Source: Mesocentrotus franciscanus
Lineage: Eukaryota; Echinodermata; Echinoidea; Camarodonta; Strongylocentrotidae
Length of the DNA stretch: 64,000 bases
NCBI GenBank assembly: GCA_037976565.1
Contig: CP137666.1
Coordinates: 496,001 to 560,000, forward strand
Direction of reading: 5' to 3'
This document shows, piece by piece, positions 10,760-21,843 of the stretch. Both the position numbers and the translations under genes were made by a program. Position 1 is the first letter of the stretch. Each line of letters opens with the position of its first letter. The notes beneath the pieces are model-generated. The model saw only the letters and a list, made by a program, of their open reading frames with translations, searched no databases and was not told the DNA's origin.

Positions 10760-12895
10760 AGTTCTAATTATATGTCTTAAAATTGCCCTAACTTGATGAG
10801 TGACTATTTACTGCTCCAGTGGACAGGACACTGTCAAACTGATTTGTGACAAGGTCCAAATCGGACTCCAATACACTGAAAACAAAAGGAAGGAGTTTAT
10901 TTTTACAATAGTCCTCTTGTGTGAGAGACGCTTTACCACAAACCGCCAACCAAAGCTCCCCGCTTTCAGACCCACTGCCTAAAGCTAAAGCCTGTATCTT
11001 AGCAAGGATTTTCTCTGAAGGGTGTCTTATTGCACAAAGCTTTGAAGAAAATGAAAACTGAGAAGTCTTGGGTTGGTCTGTAATCTCCAGAAGAATCTGA
11101 TGGAGAGCAAGCCTGGCATGGAACTTATTTTAGCAGATTGTCTGGGGCTCCATATATTCAACCTAATGGACAATCAGGAAGAATGATCATAATTTTGTCA
11201 ATTTTGTCAAATTGGTAGTTTGTCTAATTGGTAGTTTGTCTAAGCACACATGCACTCAGAACCCATTATATCAACCTGCCAGCTAAAACCAAGCAGTTGA
11301 CACAGCTTTAGACACAGGGATGTTACATTAATTCAAACTCTCCCACCTGATCTAGTACAAACACACTTGACATTTATTTACAACAAACGTACGGTACATG
11401 CGAGTACTTCTCTTTCCAGAAATTGTACCATCTTTTTTTATGAAGAAACCTTGAAAATATGTTGTCAGTCTTTTTATTAACATTTTTTTTCTTCTGTCAC
11501 CACTAGAGAATTAACCTCTGGAGGAGTAGTAATATTAGCCCTCATTTAAAAGTGTGGATTATGCAAGATTTCCCCTTTCTAATGAGTAATGGCTCTCTAC
11601 CTGGGGCCATAGTCACCCTGAGTTTATTAAAAGCATTTATCATGGGCAATAAATTGACAACAATGGGTGAATGTTTGTTATGTATCATTCTCCATAAAAT
11701 GTCCTTTGGTATTCGGTAATCTCAGGATATCACATGGACACTGTTCATGGATGACATCTAGACTGGGCTGTTTACTGTTCTTCACCTGTGGGATGAGGTT
11801 TAGACAGATAGCAGAACGTAGCAGCAACGATGGGTATTGGGGAGGCTGGGTGAGGGAGGATATAGTCAGATAGAAAGTGGAGCTTCTTTGTGCATTGCAA
11901 AGTAATCTTTATAAATATGCTCTCTGACTAAGACCTTGTACATGTGTACATTTAGGCCATAGCGGTTTTCTTTTAAGTTGCAGACAATAGGCCATTTTTG
12001 TTGTGTAAACAAATTTATGCATATATGCCTTTGTGAAGTGCCTGATAGAAATTATTTCATTCACCTGTTACAAATAAACTATGTCAAATTGCATACATTA
12101 GTTGTTGCTATGTGGGACAAGCATTAACCTTAGTTGCCCTACCTAACAACACATTATATGCATTCTAACTATTCATAATAGATGAATGAAAACATTTGTA
12201 TTGAGGCACATACACTGTAAGTATGGTCTATTCATATTGTGTACCCTACACAATATCAAAATCAATAGACTGCTTTACTAACATGTTAAAATTAATGCAT
12301 TCTTTTTAAACAAAGGTTGTTCTTGACAACCTGAAAGCTTGCCCTAGACTTGCCCAACATAGCAACACATAATATATGCAGACTATTCCAAATATAGTAA
12401 TTCATTCATTAATAACAGGTTTATGGAATAAGTTGTCAATAGGTCCCCTGGAAAGAAACATCCATAAATTTGAATATGTTAGTAAACTGGTCTATTTGAC
12501 AAGCACAAGCTGTATAATGTTACATGAATATTTTGTTTTTCTTACAATATAATGATGTGATGAATTCTCTGGGACCTGTAACCTTATGAATCTACCGGTA
12601 GTTGTATATTAATATGAGCTGTATCATTTGTTTGTTGAAAAAGTTGGCTTAGCAGGGGCCAGATAACCAACACTTATTTACAGTTAAATACAAAGTACGC
12701 TGTATAGTTGGCTTGCATTTATGTAGGAAAGATTGCCATAGTGTCTTCTATCTAGTCTCAGATAACTGTTAATGATTTGAATAGAAGAGAGAAGAAAAGA
12801 GCTTCCTGTATGAATAGAGTGGTACATGTAGATCTCAAACCATACTGGGTCTCTCAAACAATGACATCAGAGGCTTAAAAGTATCCAGAGACTCA
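10760..12895. other. Presumed intron 1, no gene seen
   Basis: About 2.1 kb of AT-rich sequence. Small open frames at 10800-10982 and 11667-11873 show no family resemblance or splice context. Nothing else is supported. Confidence 0.5.
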
Positions 12896-12904
12896 GTAAC
12901 CGTA

Positions 12905-13747
12905 TATGGCGCGCCGTTTGACCAATAATTCAGATAAACACTGTTTATCGCCGATAAACACTGTTTATCGCCGATAAACACTGTTTATCGACCGATAAAC
13001 ACTGTTTATCAAGCGATAAACACTGTTTATCGAGAAAACTATGTTTATCGACTGAAAAACACAGTTTCTCTCGATAAACAGTGTTTATCGGCGATAAACA
13101 GTGTTTATCGGCGATAAACACTGTTTATCGAGAGAAACTATGTTTTTCGACTGATAAACACAGTTTCTCTCGATAAACAGTGTTTATCGGCGATAAACAG
13201 TTTTTCGGCGATAAACACTGTTTATCGAGAGAAACTGTGTTTTTCAGTTGATAAACATAGTTTCTCTCGATAAACAGTGTTTATCGCGATAAACAGTGTT
13301 TATCGCGATAAACACTGTTTATCGAGAGAAACTGTGTTTTTCGACGATAAACAGTGTTTATCGGCGTTAAACAGTGTTTATCTGAATTATTGGTCAAACG
13401 GCGCGCCATAAGTTATCGACCGATAAACACTGTTTATCGAGAGAAACTATGTTTATCGACTGAAAAACACTGTTTCTCTCGATAAACAGTGTTTATCGGC
13501 GATAAACATTGTTTATCAAGCGATAAACAGTGTTTTTCGGCGATAAACACTGTTTATCGAGAGAAACTGTGTTTTTCAGTCGATAAACATAGTTTCTCTC
13601 GATAAACAGTGTTTATCGCTGATAAACAGTGTTTATCGGTCGATAAACAGTGTTTATCGGTCGATAAACACTGTTTTTCGACGATAAACACTGTTTATCG
13701 GCGATAAACAGTGTTTATCTGAATTATTGGTCAAACGGCGCGCCATA
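12905..13747. mobile_element. Transposon-borne palindromic array, 38 units of CGATAAACA-S-TGTTTATCG type
   Basis: Two blocks (about 23 and 15 units by eye) of a 15-19 bp unit that is a palindrome except for its central base, ATAAACA(C/G)TGTTTAT, with variants having GAGAAAC or TTTTTC arms. The left end TATGGCGCGCCGTTTGACC is repeated inverted at about 13372-13410 and again at about 13708-13747. An 8-bp word TAACCGTA borders both outer ends (12897-12904 and 13746-13753), overlapping the right end by two bases. It looks like a TIR transposon whose interior expanded as a satellite. Each arm matches the forkhead core RYMAAYA. There is no coding content. Confidence 0.88.
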
Positions 13748-13944
13748 ACCGTACCCTGATCACTCTTTTGGTCACTTGTGATGTTTATGTCAAGTGAACT
13801 AATCAAAGCATACCGGTACTGCAAACAATAATTAAGGAGGGGAATGTGATGGGGCCATGGGGAAGTTTTGGGTCAGTTTGGTGTGGCAGGGTAGGCCTAA
13901 ATGTACATCTGTACGTGGTAAATCATCCTTTTGAAGGGGAGGTG

Positions 13945-14270
13945 ACACCTTTCGAGTGTAATGTCATGGTCTAGTGGATAAATCACCGGACTGTGGATCA
14001 CATGGTTCACCATTTGAGTCCCGCCGCGGCACTAATGTCCATTGGCAAGACCGTACAATCTACATTTGCCACACTGGACCCAGCCCAGGTGAGGTATAGA
14101 GGTACCTGGCAGGAGTTGATTCCTTGAAATGCTAGAGTGCCATAATGGCAGCCATGCTAAAGCCTGGGTAATAATAAATTGTGGAGTGCGAGGAGTGTCA
14201 AGTCTGACAGAAATGACCGCTATACAACAACCCACTATTAATTAGTAGTATTATTCGTATTATTACATTG
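13945..14270 (+). mobile_element. tRNA-derived SINE (type 1), plus strand
   Basis: The head has TGGTCTAGTGGATAAATCAC (A box-like) and TTTGAGTCCCGCC (B box-like). A body is shared in reverse with 10455-10756 (CACTAATGTCC, CATTTGCCACAC, GGTACCTGGCAGG), and an AT-rich TAGTATTATT tail follows. Confidence 0.78.
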
Positions 14271-14274
14271 TACA

Positions 14275-15630
14275 TTTCTTTTTCGTTGTAGATATGCACA
14301 ACTTGTAATTAAAGTTATGAGGCAAGATTTAAATGGTACTAGTTGTTAGTTCATCACCATGCTGTTACTTCACAGTAAGATGCAATTAAAGATCTTCCAT
14401 TTTTTAAAATTGTTATCAGTTTGTCACAAGAGTAGTTGTTTCTAATTTTAATTTGTTGTACTGTACTTGGACACAGCTGTTTTACAAGCTGGAATTTGTA
14501 TATACATCAGTTGGAAGGGAAAGGCATACTTGCTTCTTTCAACATCGTACATATTTTTATCCTAATCTTGCACCCAATGCTCTTTTGATAGAGGAGAGTA
14601 TGGAAATAAAATTCTTGTGGATTAATCATACATTTTATCCTGGGATTTCCATTTTCCATTCAACCCAAGAATTAGAGTGAAAACTGTTTCTGCTATAGAA
14701 ATTTGGAGATGCACACCGAGTTAATCTCCTTTTAGTGAGTCATGTGAAGGCTTCTTCCTAATCTGGGTATTCACTATGACCCTATGATAGTTCCATACTA
14801 TTCAATGAGAATAACAATACTCCCCCCTAGAAAAGAAATAGCTTCTATTGTTGTCCTCACTGTGTATGGTTTGCATGGGGGTGGAGATAAAAGCAAGAAA
14901 GCAACAGAAATTGAAAAGAGATTTGTATCAGCTCCTTATTATCTCCCTCTTAATGCATCTTATACAGTGAGTGTCCTCTCCCTTCTCTCTCCTTTGTTGG
15001 CTTCTTACATGTATATCCATGTATTGTAGAGAGGAATGCCATCTCCTTCCTCTACCAAGCTTTTGAATAGAACAGGAAACAGTTATAATCTTCTGATTTT
15101 TCGTGTGTATCATGGCGTGATATTACTACTGAGAAGTTTTATACAAATGCAAACTCCTCATACATGTACATGTAACTGCATCAAATTGAAATTGCTAGCT
15201 GGTAATCATAAAAAGTAGGGTACAGTATGTAATTGGGAAGGGTTCTATGGCTTAATATATTGATCCCAGTTTGGATTGAAATGGGACATGAGTTACATTT
15301 CATTTTAAGGTTAAAGGTCTTATTGATAATTTTGAGTAAGGGCATTAAGGCCAGGTGAAATTGATTAATAGTTTCTCCTTCCAACCATTTCCTCTTTTTT
15401 CCAGCCTGACTGATGTATGTTGTTTGATTTTGTTTATGAGTGACACATGGAAATTATGGAAAATCTAGATTATAAAAAGTAACAAAATGTATTGGTGTAG
15501 TGCACATTTAAACCTTTTTAGCCTCTGTAGTGAATAGATAATGAATTTGAAGTCATTTGTGTCCTCAATTGCCTCCATAGGATTTTTGTTGTTGTGTGTG
15601 TGTGTGTATGTGGGAGGGGGTAAATGTCAA
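14275..15630. other. Presumed intron 1, no gene seen
   Basis: AT-rich. It includes a short (TG)n run near 15594-15608. Open frames of 60-80 codons on both strands lack any recognisable family. Confidence 0.5.
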
Positions 15631-15633
15631 ATA

Positions 15634-16420
15634 TAGGCGCATTTATACTATCAAATACCTCATTTTGAAAAATCGCAATGTTTCGCGCACCCGTTTCATT
15701 TGTGCCGAAACGTCACCGACTGAGCTGCTCAGCGATGTTTTGGCGTGTTTTGGTTGGTAATGCGCATGCACGGTCTTCCCAATGCAAAATGCTCGATCCA
15801 TACACAGCGAGTCCAGCACAAACAGTCATGCACGTATAACGGTACGTGTGACTACATGGACTACTGTACATGTTACCGCACGTACCCCTATAGATGGGAC
15901 TACATTTACGCTTCCGTTAATGTTTCGCCATGGGTTCGTTGATGACATTGCCTTTGATTTATTCCCGAAACAACCATGGGACATAGAATTATGAGAAGAT
16001 ATTTGGAAGAGAGCTTTGATATACTTTGATTTATCACGTACGAAAGTAGCGATCTGGTGTAATGACGGAAAATATGAAAAATACTGAAATATTTTCAGAT
16101 AAAATAATACAAAAAGATTATGCTTTGTTTTGCTCAGTTTTCGCATATTAAAACAGGGTTTGACAACTATTTGCAATATTTATGAGTTAGAACAACTCTT
16201 CTTCTTCCATTTGACATTTCAATCATTTCATTTGGTGGTTTCTTAACGAGATTTTACAGTTTAGCTGAGACTCTTTCGTAGCAGTTCAGCGTAAACAAGT
16301 TGTTTACTTTATGCAAATAAGGCTTCCAGGACGAAAGCCAGCCCCGCTTCTAAAGTCACGTGACAAACCTTGGTTTGGCATTTTTTGGCGTGTTTGGATG
16401 ACAGTGTAAATGCCCCTAAT
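15634..16420. mobile_element. Probable TIR element, about 0.8 kb
   Basis: Imperfect inverted ends: TAGGCGCATTTATACTATCA at about 15635 and, inverted, GATGACAGTGTAAATGCCCC near 16398. GGCGTGTTT also occurs near both ends (15741 and 16388). The interior is richer in CpG than the flanks. No transposase was recognised. Confidence 0.45.
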
Positions 16421-16844
16421 GAAGCCCTCTCAGTGTATTTGAAAAATTTATATTCTGATGAGACTAGGATTCAGTTAACCTTTTTAGTAAAACCCTTTGG
16501 CAGAAGAGGAAATGCATATCAAACATTGTTGTTGTAGGTTATATACAGAAAGGGGTGTATACAAGGAATAAGAATTTATATATAAAAAAAGGGAATGTCG
16601 AAGAAGAAATGTTTAGAAAAATAACAATTATTATGATTGAGTCCATGAAAAGAAAAAGTTCCATATCAAAAATTATCAATCATGAAAAGCAATGACATTT
16701 GTTTTGAGGCAAAATATAAATCCAAACTATTTGCTTAGGAATTATTTGTGAATATATTCATATTGGCTGTCTCTGATAAAATTCATACTAGAAGTGCCTT
16801 CTCCCTTCGGGTACTACTTAAGATATATTATGGAGAACATATTA

Positions 16845-17095
16845 TTATAGGTCCCTTGAAGAGAAAATATCCTCATGAGTCATACATTTAAACAAAAAGA
16901 TATTTTAGTCTATTTTGTGTGTTGGAACAAATGGGAAAGCTTTCCGCCAAACCATCACAGAGAAATTACTGACTCAGCCAATTTGAAGAGCCCAAAGTGA
17001 TTACAACTTTTTCTTTATTAGATTTTATTCAAACTTTCACTGTTTACTTCTCTGATTTCTCTGCTTTCCTCTAGAGTAGTTTGCTGCCATGGTTG
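16845..17095. mobile_element. Partial copy of the family C-related repeat
   Basis: It shares with 49798-50232 the order TTGTGT-TGG-ACAAATG-GAAAG, CATCACAG-GA-ATTACTGA, CAACTTT/CAACATTT and CAAACTTT. The ends are not well preserved. Confidence 0.45.
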
Positions 17096-17104
17096 GATTT
17101 TCCT

Positions 17105-17646
17105 TTAAATTGACTTGGTAACTTTGTTCAAGGTTGATGAAAAAATGCGTAATTTTTGTATGAAATGTTCATTATTATATTCTGTACTATACCATACTGT
17201 ACTAACCCTCTAACATGCAAAAAATCCTGAAAAAAATATCAAACCACAAAGATATTTATGGTTTTCTTTGAAGGTGTCACTGTTCGACACCCTCTAACAG
17301 TAAATTCTCCCAGCCATTTTTGAATTTTCCCAACCGTTTTTCCATGAAAATAAGACATAAAATAGGCTTTTAAAAATCTTTCAACCCTTAAATGTCTGGA
17401 ATGGTATATAAAGAGCCAATTCATTGCTTTGTGACGATTTTCTTTCACCTAAAATGTAATTAAATTGTAATAATGTAGTTGGGAGAATTAAGGAATCGAT
17501 CAGATCAGTTTTTCCCAATTTGTATCATTAATAATGGTATGTTTTCACTCAAACTTTCAGATTATCTTTAATTGTACATCTACCATTGAAGTCACTACCT
17601 TAGCACCATTTTCTCTCATCTGAACAATGTTACCAAGTCCCTTTAA
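17105..17646 (+). mobile_element. TTAA-flanked MITE, ACTTGG family, copy 1
   Basis: TTAA at both ends, with inverted ends containing GACTTGGTAACTTTGTTC and GAACAATGTTACCAAGTC. Other copies are at 39217-39749 and (inverted) 53717-54214. The right TTAA is shared with the next element. Confidence 0.85.
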
Positions 17647-18182
17647 AGATACTATGTCCCTTTTGCAGCCAACATCAAATTCTGTAGAACTTTGCAGGAA
17701 TTATGAATATGTCATGTATGTCCTATCTGTGAAATTTAAACGTTAGCAGTGTCATAATATTCAAATTATGCAAGGAAACCCGTTTACTTGCTAGACTTCA
17801 CTGTCAGACACTATTGAGTGACTGACTGACCTTTTTTCATCTTTGGTAATAACATACATAAAATGAGCTGTAAAGGGTACATGAGCATTTGTCTACATCA
17901 ATAACCCACTTCTTGTAATGGCCAAAATTAAACTGATTGAATCTTTGCGCAGCATATAACGTACGACCATTCGGTACAATGGTCTGAAAAATCAGACTAT
18001 TACTTACTGGCTCTATAGCTCCTAAGTCGATTCGACAACTAATAGTCGTTATTTTCCCACTTAAAGACATTTTCAAGCCCCCCTTTTTTTAGGGAAGTTC
18101 TAAATTAGTATTTTCTTTCAAATGCCGTTGGAATTTAACCTTTTCATTTTTTTGGCCTGCAAATGGGACATAGTACCTTTAA
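17643..18182 (+). mobile_element. TTAA-flanked MITE, ACTATGTCCC family, copy 1
   Basis: It begins TTAAAGATACTATGTCCC and ends GGGACATAGTACCTTTAA. It starts on the same TTAA that ends the preceding element. An inverted second copy lies at 55234-55773. Confidence 0.87.
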
Positions 18183-18361
18183 GATGGGGCAAATGACTGT
18201 GTACTCTTCAAATTGGTCACATGGTGGTACATGTAGTTCAGAATTGTCTGGCTATTTTCGTCACAAGGCTTTTTGACCCTCATCTATCACTGTCGACAAA
18301 ATCTGGCACCACTGTGCCCCTACATACTACATGTAGTACTTAGAACTGATGAGAGAATGAA

Positions 18362-18398
<37 letters not shown>

Positions 18399-18480
18399 AG
18401 AATGAGACAGACAGACAGACATACAGAAAGAGAGCTAGACAGAGAGAGAGAGCTAGACAGAGAGAAAGAGAGATAGATGG
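18362..18480. repeat. GA / GACA microsatellite
   Basis: An uninterrupted GA run is followed by GACA tetramers and degenerate GA. Confidence 0.93.
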
Positions 18481-18834
18481 ACAGACAAACAGAATGGTAT
18501 GAGAATCATGCAACAAATGGTGTACAAGCTTTTCTTATCTTTTGTACACTCAAACTTCTTTGAAGAAGAAACTTAAAAATATTGGAAGCAGGTGAAACAG
18601 TATCACACCATTCCCATCAAATCAAACTCTGACAGTAATATGTTATTTGCTATGCACCAGTTTATTTACCACTAGCTTTCTTGGGTCAAAGATTAACCCT
18701 GGCAGCTATTTCACCCTGTCTCCTGAGAGTAGATGCCATAGCCATCTAGTCTACTTGGCAGATCTGGCCTTAGTGAGGAAAGACCAATATTTCTAGTCTA
18801 CCAAACAAACCCTGCAAATAAATCAGACGCGAGT

Positions 18835-19165
18835 CAGTTTCATGATTAAACCCTTCTTTATTTAATGAATATCAGAACTTCTTTAAGCTGTCTTGAAGAA
18901 TTTTGAAACGGAAATGAATTTGGCGTGAGTAGAGTTTCATGATTAAACCCTTCTGTATCTAACGAGCTTCGCAAATTCTTCAGACTGTCGTGAAGAATTT
19001 GGAAGCTCAAATGAATCGAAGGTGGTTCGACTTTCATGATTAAACCCTTCTAAATATCTAACAAACATCAGAACTTCTTTAAGCTGCCTTGAGGATTTTT
19101 CAAACGCGAATGATTCAGTGGTGAGCTGATTTTCATGATGAAACCCTAAAACCCTTCAATTTTTC
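18835..19165. repeat. Tandem repeat, 97-99 bp unit, about 3.3 copies
   Basis: TTCATGATTAAACCCTTCT recurs at about 18839, 18936 and 19033, with a variant at 19132. The shared inner words include AACTTCTTTAAGCTG and GAAATGAAT-type ends. Confidence 0.85.
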
Positions 19166-19233
19166 GTGAGAGCCTTGGCATACTCATGATAGCCCCACTT
19201 TGTTCCTGAGACTAGTAGAGTACAGGGTGTAGT

Positions 19234-19753
19234 ACTGTTTTCACACTGGGTACATTTTGCTTAACCCCGTACTATAGGTGTGGCTATAGGGGGGTCTTAG
19301 CCCCACCTATAGTCCGGGGTTAAGCTTATTCCACTTTCTTTTCACACTGGCAAAAATTTGCTTAACCCCGGACTATAGGTGGGGTTAAAGGGGGGTCTTA
19401 GCCCCACCTATAGTCCGGGGTTAAGCTTATTCCATTTTCTGTTCAGACACGTATTTACCAAAGTGGGCTAGCCCCACCTATAGTACGGGGTTAGCTGGCC
19501 CTGCAAAATAGCAGGGCTAACCCCGCATTTGTGGTGCTAACTCCGCAATCGCGGTGCCAGACAAATGAATGAGAACATAAACAAAAAATAGTCCGGGATT
19601 ACGCAATGGAGCGAATTAATGAATATTCACGCTATGCAGCTAGTACGGGGCTAATGAATTGCAGTGAGAAAAACCAAACAAGTTAGTCCGGGGTTAAGGA
19701 TAGTACGGGGCTAAGCAAAGTACGGGGTTAAGCAAAACAAGTGTGAAAAGAGT
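19234..19753 (+). mobile_element. TIR MITE, TAGTACGGGG family, copy 1
   Basis: Ends ACTGTTTTCACACTGG and, inverted, AGTGTGAAAAGAGT. The interior has repeated inward and outward CTTAACCCCGTACTATAGG/GTCCGGGGTTAAG blocks. Near-identical layout and orientation to 31506-32023. The flanking dinucleotides suggest TA target duplication (clear in copy 2). Confidence 0.85.
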
Positions 19754-19759
19754 GTCCGA

Positions 19760-20545
19760 CCCTGATTCTTTATCACATGTTTGTTGAAATGATGCTCAAA
19801 CACCCTACATTACTTCAGACTACTAGCAATCATAGTATAGCTCTAAGATAAGTCATTCAATTCTCCTAGTTTGAACGTTGTATAAGTGGAGAAATCTGAC
19901 AAAGTATCTGTGCATGCAAGTTGTGAAGTACATTGTACAGAAGGTGAGATTTTCTATGTCTCCCACCTAAGCAGAAGCATGGAAGAAACTACTCTGTCAC
20001 AAGGACAAGTTCAAGCTGACAAAACAGATGAAATAATAACGAAATTTGCGAAAACTTTATGATTTCTTCATGTCGCTATAGTAGGCCATGTGCGTGTGCT
20101 ACATTTAGGCCCAAACAGGATGTTAAAATTGCCTCTTGTTCATAAAAAAGAAATTTATTTACATGTAAAAGTGAAAAACTATGATAATTTTGGAACAAGG
20201 TAGTATGGAATCAAACTTTGTCAGCATTAAATCAAAAGCTGGCATTAATCGATGAGACTGAGAGGTTTCTAGACTAGTAGTAATGTGTATCTTTGAAATT
20301 TAACTCAAAACTGGCTTGTGATTAGAGTTGAATACCTTAATGATGATACGCTGTAGTTCATGTAGTGCCGACCTGTTATGCCGATATGTTACGCCGTGTC
20401 AGTGGGCCACATTAGGCCCCCTAGTTTGTGTCGAACAAAACTAAAGCTGCAATTCTTGATTTCTTACTTCTGTAGGATTATTTTAAAGCAATTTCACTTT
20501 ATGTTAGGTTGGATCATTAGTGTTTTTCTATATAATGTTCTGAGT
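19760..20545. other. Presumed intron 1, no gene seen
   Basis: AT-rich; nothing recognised. Confidence 0.5.
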
Positions 20546-20548
20546 TGT

Positions 20549-20958
20549 TTAAAGAGGAGGTTGAGTTCTGGGGATACATGTAGGTGAAAAATAATTTGTG
20601 AGCGTTTTCATTGTTATTATGCAAATGTGAAAGAACATCAGAGAAAAAAAATGTTCCCTGAAAAGCATGGCTCTTCAAATGCCTTCATATTCTAAATATG
20701 ACATGTAACAGCTTAAAAATGTGGGTCTCATTTTTATGCCACATGTTTGTGTAGTCCCATATACATCTTTCTGTGTATAGTGCTTGCACTTTTACCAAGA
20801 CTGAGCCAAATTTCTTATCATTTTGATAATTCAAGAACCTTGCAGTACACACCAATACTTATATGCTACATGAATAACATGATCAACCTTTTCTGATCGA
20901 TTCCACACCGTTTCTTTCACAATGCAATCGCATGACCAGAACTCAACTTTATCTTTAA
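20549..20958 (+). mobile_element. TTAA-flanked MITE, family B, copy 1
   Basis: Starts TTAAAGAGGAGGTTGAGTTC and ends GAACTCAACTTTATCTTTAA. The left half is shared only with 30093-30485 (inverted). The right half, from AGTCCCATATACATCTTTCT onward, is shared with family A. Confidence 0.82.
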
Positions 20959-20959
20959 A

Positions 20960-21840
20960 GGCTGATGTACTTGAGATTACATTCAGTCATTGTATTATAT
21001 TAGTATTGTGGAGTAGAGAGAGCAGGAAGCACACTTAGAAAATAAATATGTTACATTTTGGGAGGTAATGATGTAATTTAACTGAGTGAAAGAATTCTAA
21101 TAATGGATTTTTGTAATTGGACTTGACTTTCGTAACTGTTTCACTTATTCCATATTATAGTCCATGACTTTAGTCTTTAGAACCTACCCCCTGCAACGAA
21201 TATAGTGGTCTCAGCCTCAGACCCTTAAAATAATGTTTCATAGGTGTACATGTATTTTTTTTAAATTCACCTTTGTCTTTTTGTTTTATTTCACATGTTT
21301 ATAGGAATTATAGCAGTTTATCAATCTTAATTTACAGCGTCATTTATCTTGAAGATATATGTAGATACTACATTCAATTAGCGCCTTATCTGAGTTGTCA
21401 GATGAGCGCTTTGTGTTGAATTGTGTCTGCTGCCATCTATGGTCCTACAGATTTAAGATGATCAACAAAAGCACCTTTTTTCTTAACAAAGAAAGTGCAC
21501 AGCAAACTGTTTGCAATGAATGATTTAAGATAACAGATACAACTAAATATAGACAATTGGACACATGAAGGCTTACACCAAAGAGATATCACAACACATG
21601 TTCTCCTGTAATGTGAAGTGTACTTCATTTGTACATTCCAATGCCAAAGGTTTCAGACATATTTTGGCTTATTTTTCTTCATTCTTGAATTAATCATTAA
21701 TTATTTGTGACTGTAAGTTTAGATTAACCAGTGAGTGATAATTCCATCTTTAACTCCCTATCTTATCTTCAATCTCTGAAGTGTAAGCATCTATTTTCTT
21801 TCATTTTTTTAAACACGCTGTTTGATTAGATTCCATTTGA
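20960..21840. other. Presumed intron 1, no gene seen
   Basis: AT-rich; no repeat or coding signal identified. Confidence 0.5.
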
Positions 21841-21843
21841 GAT

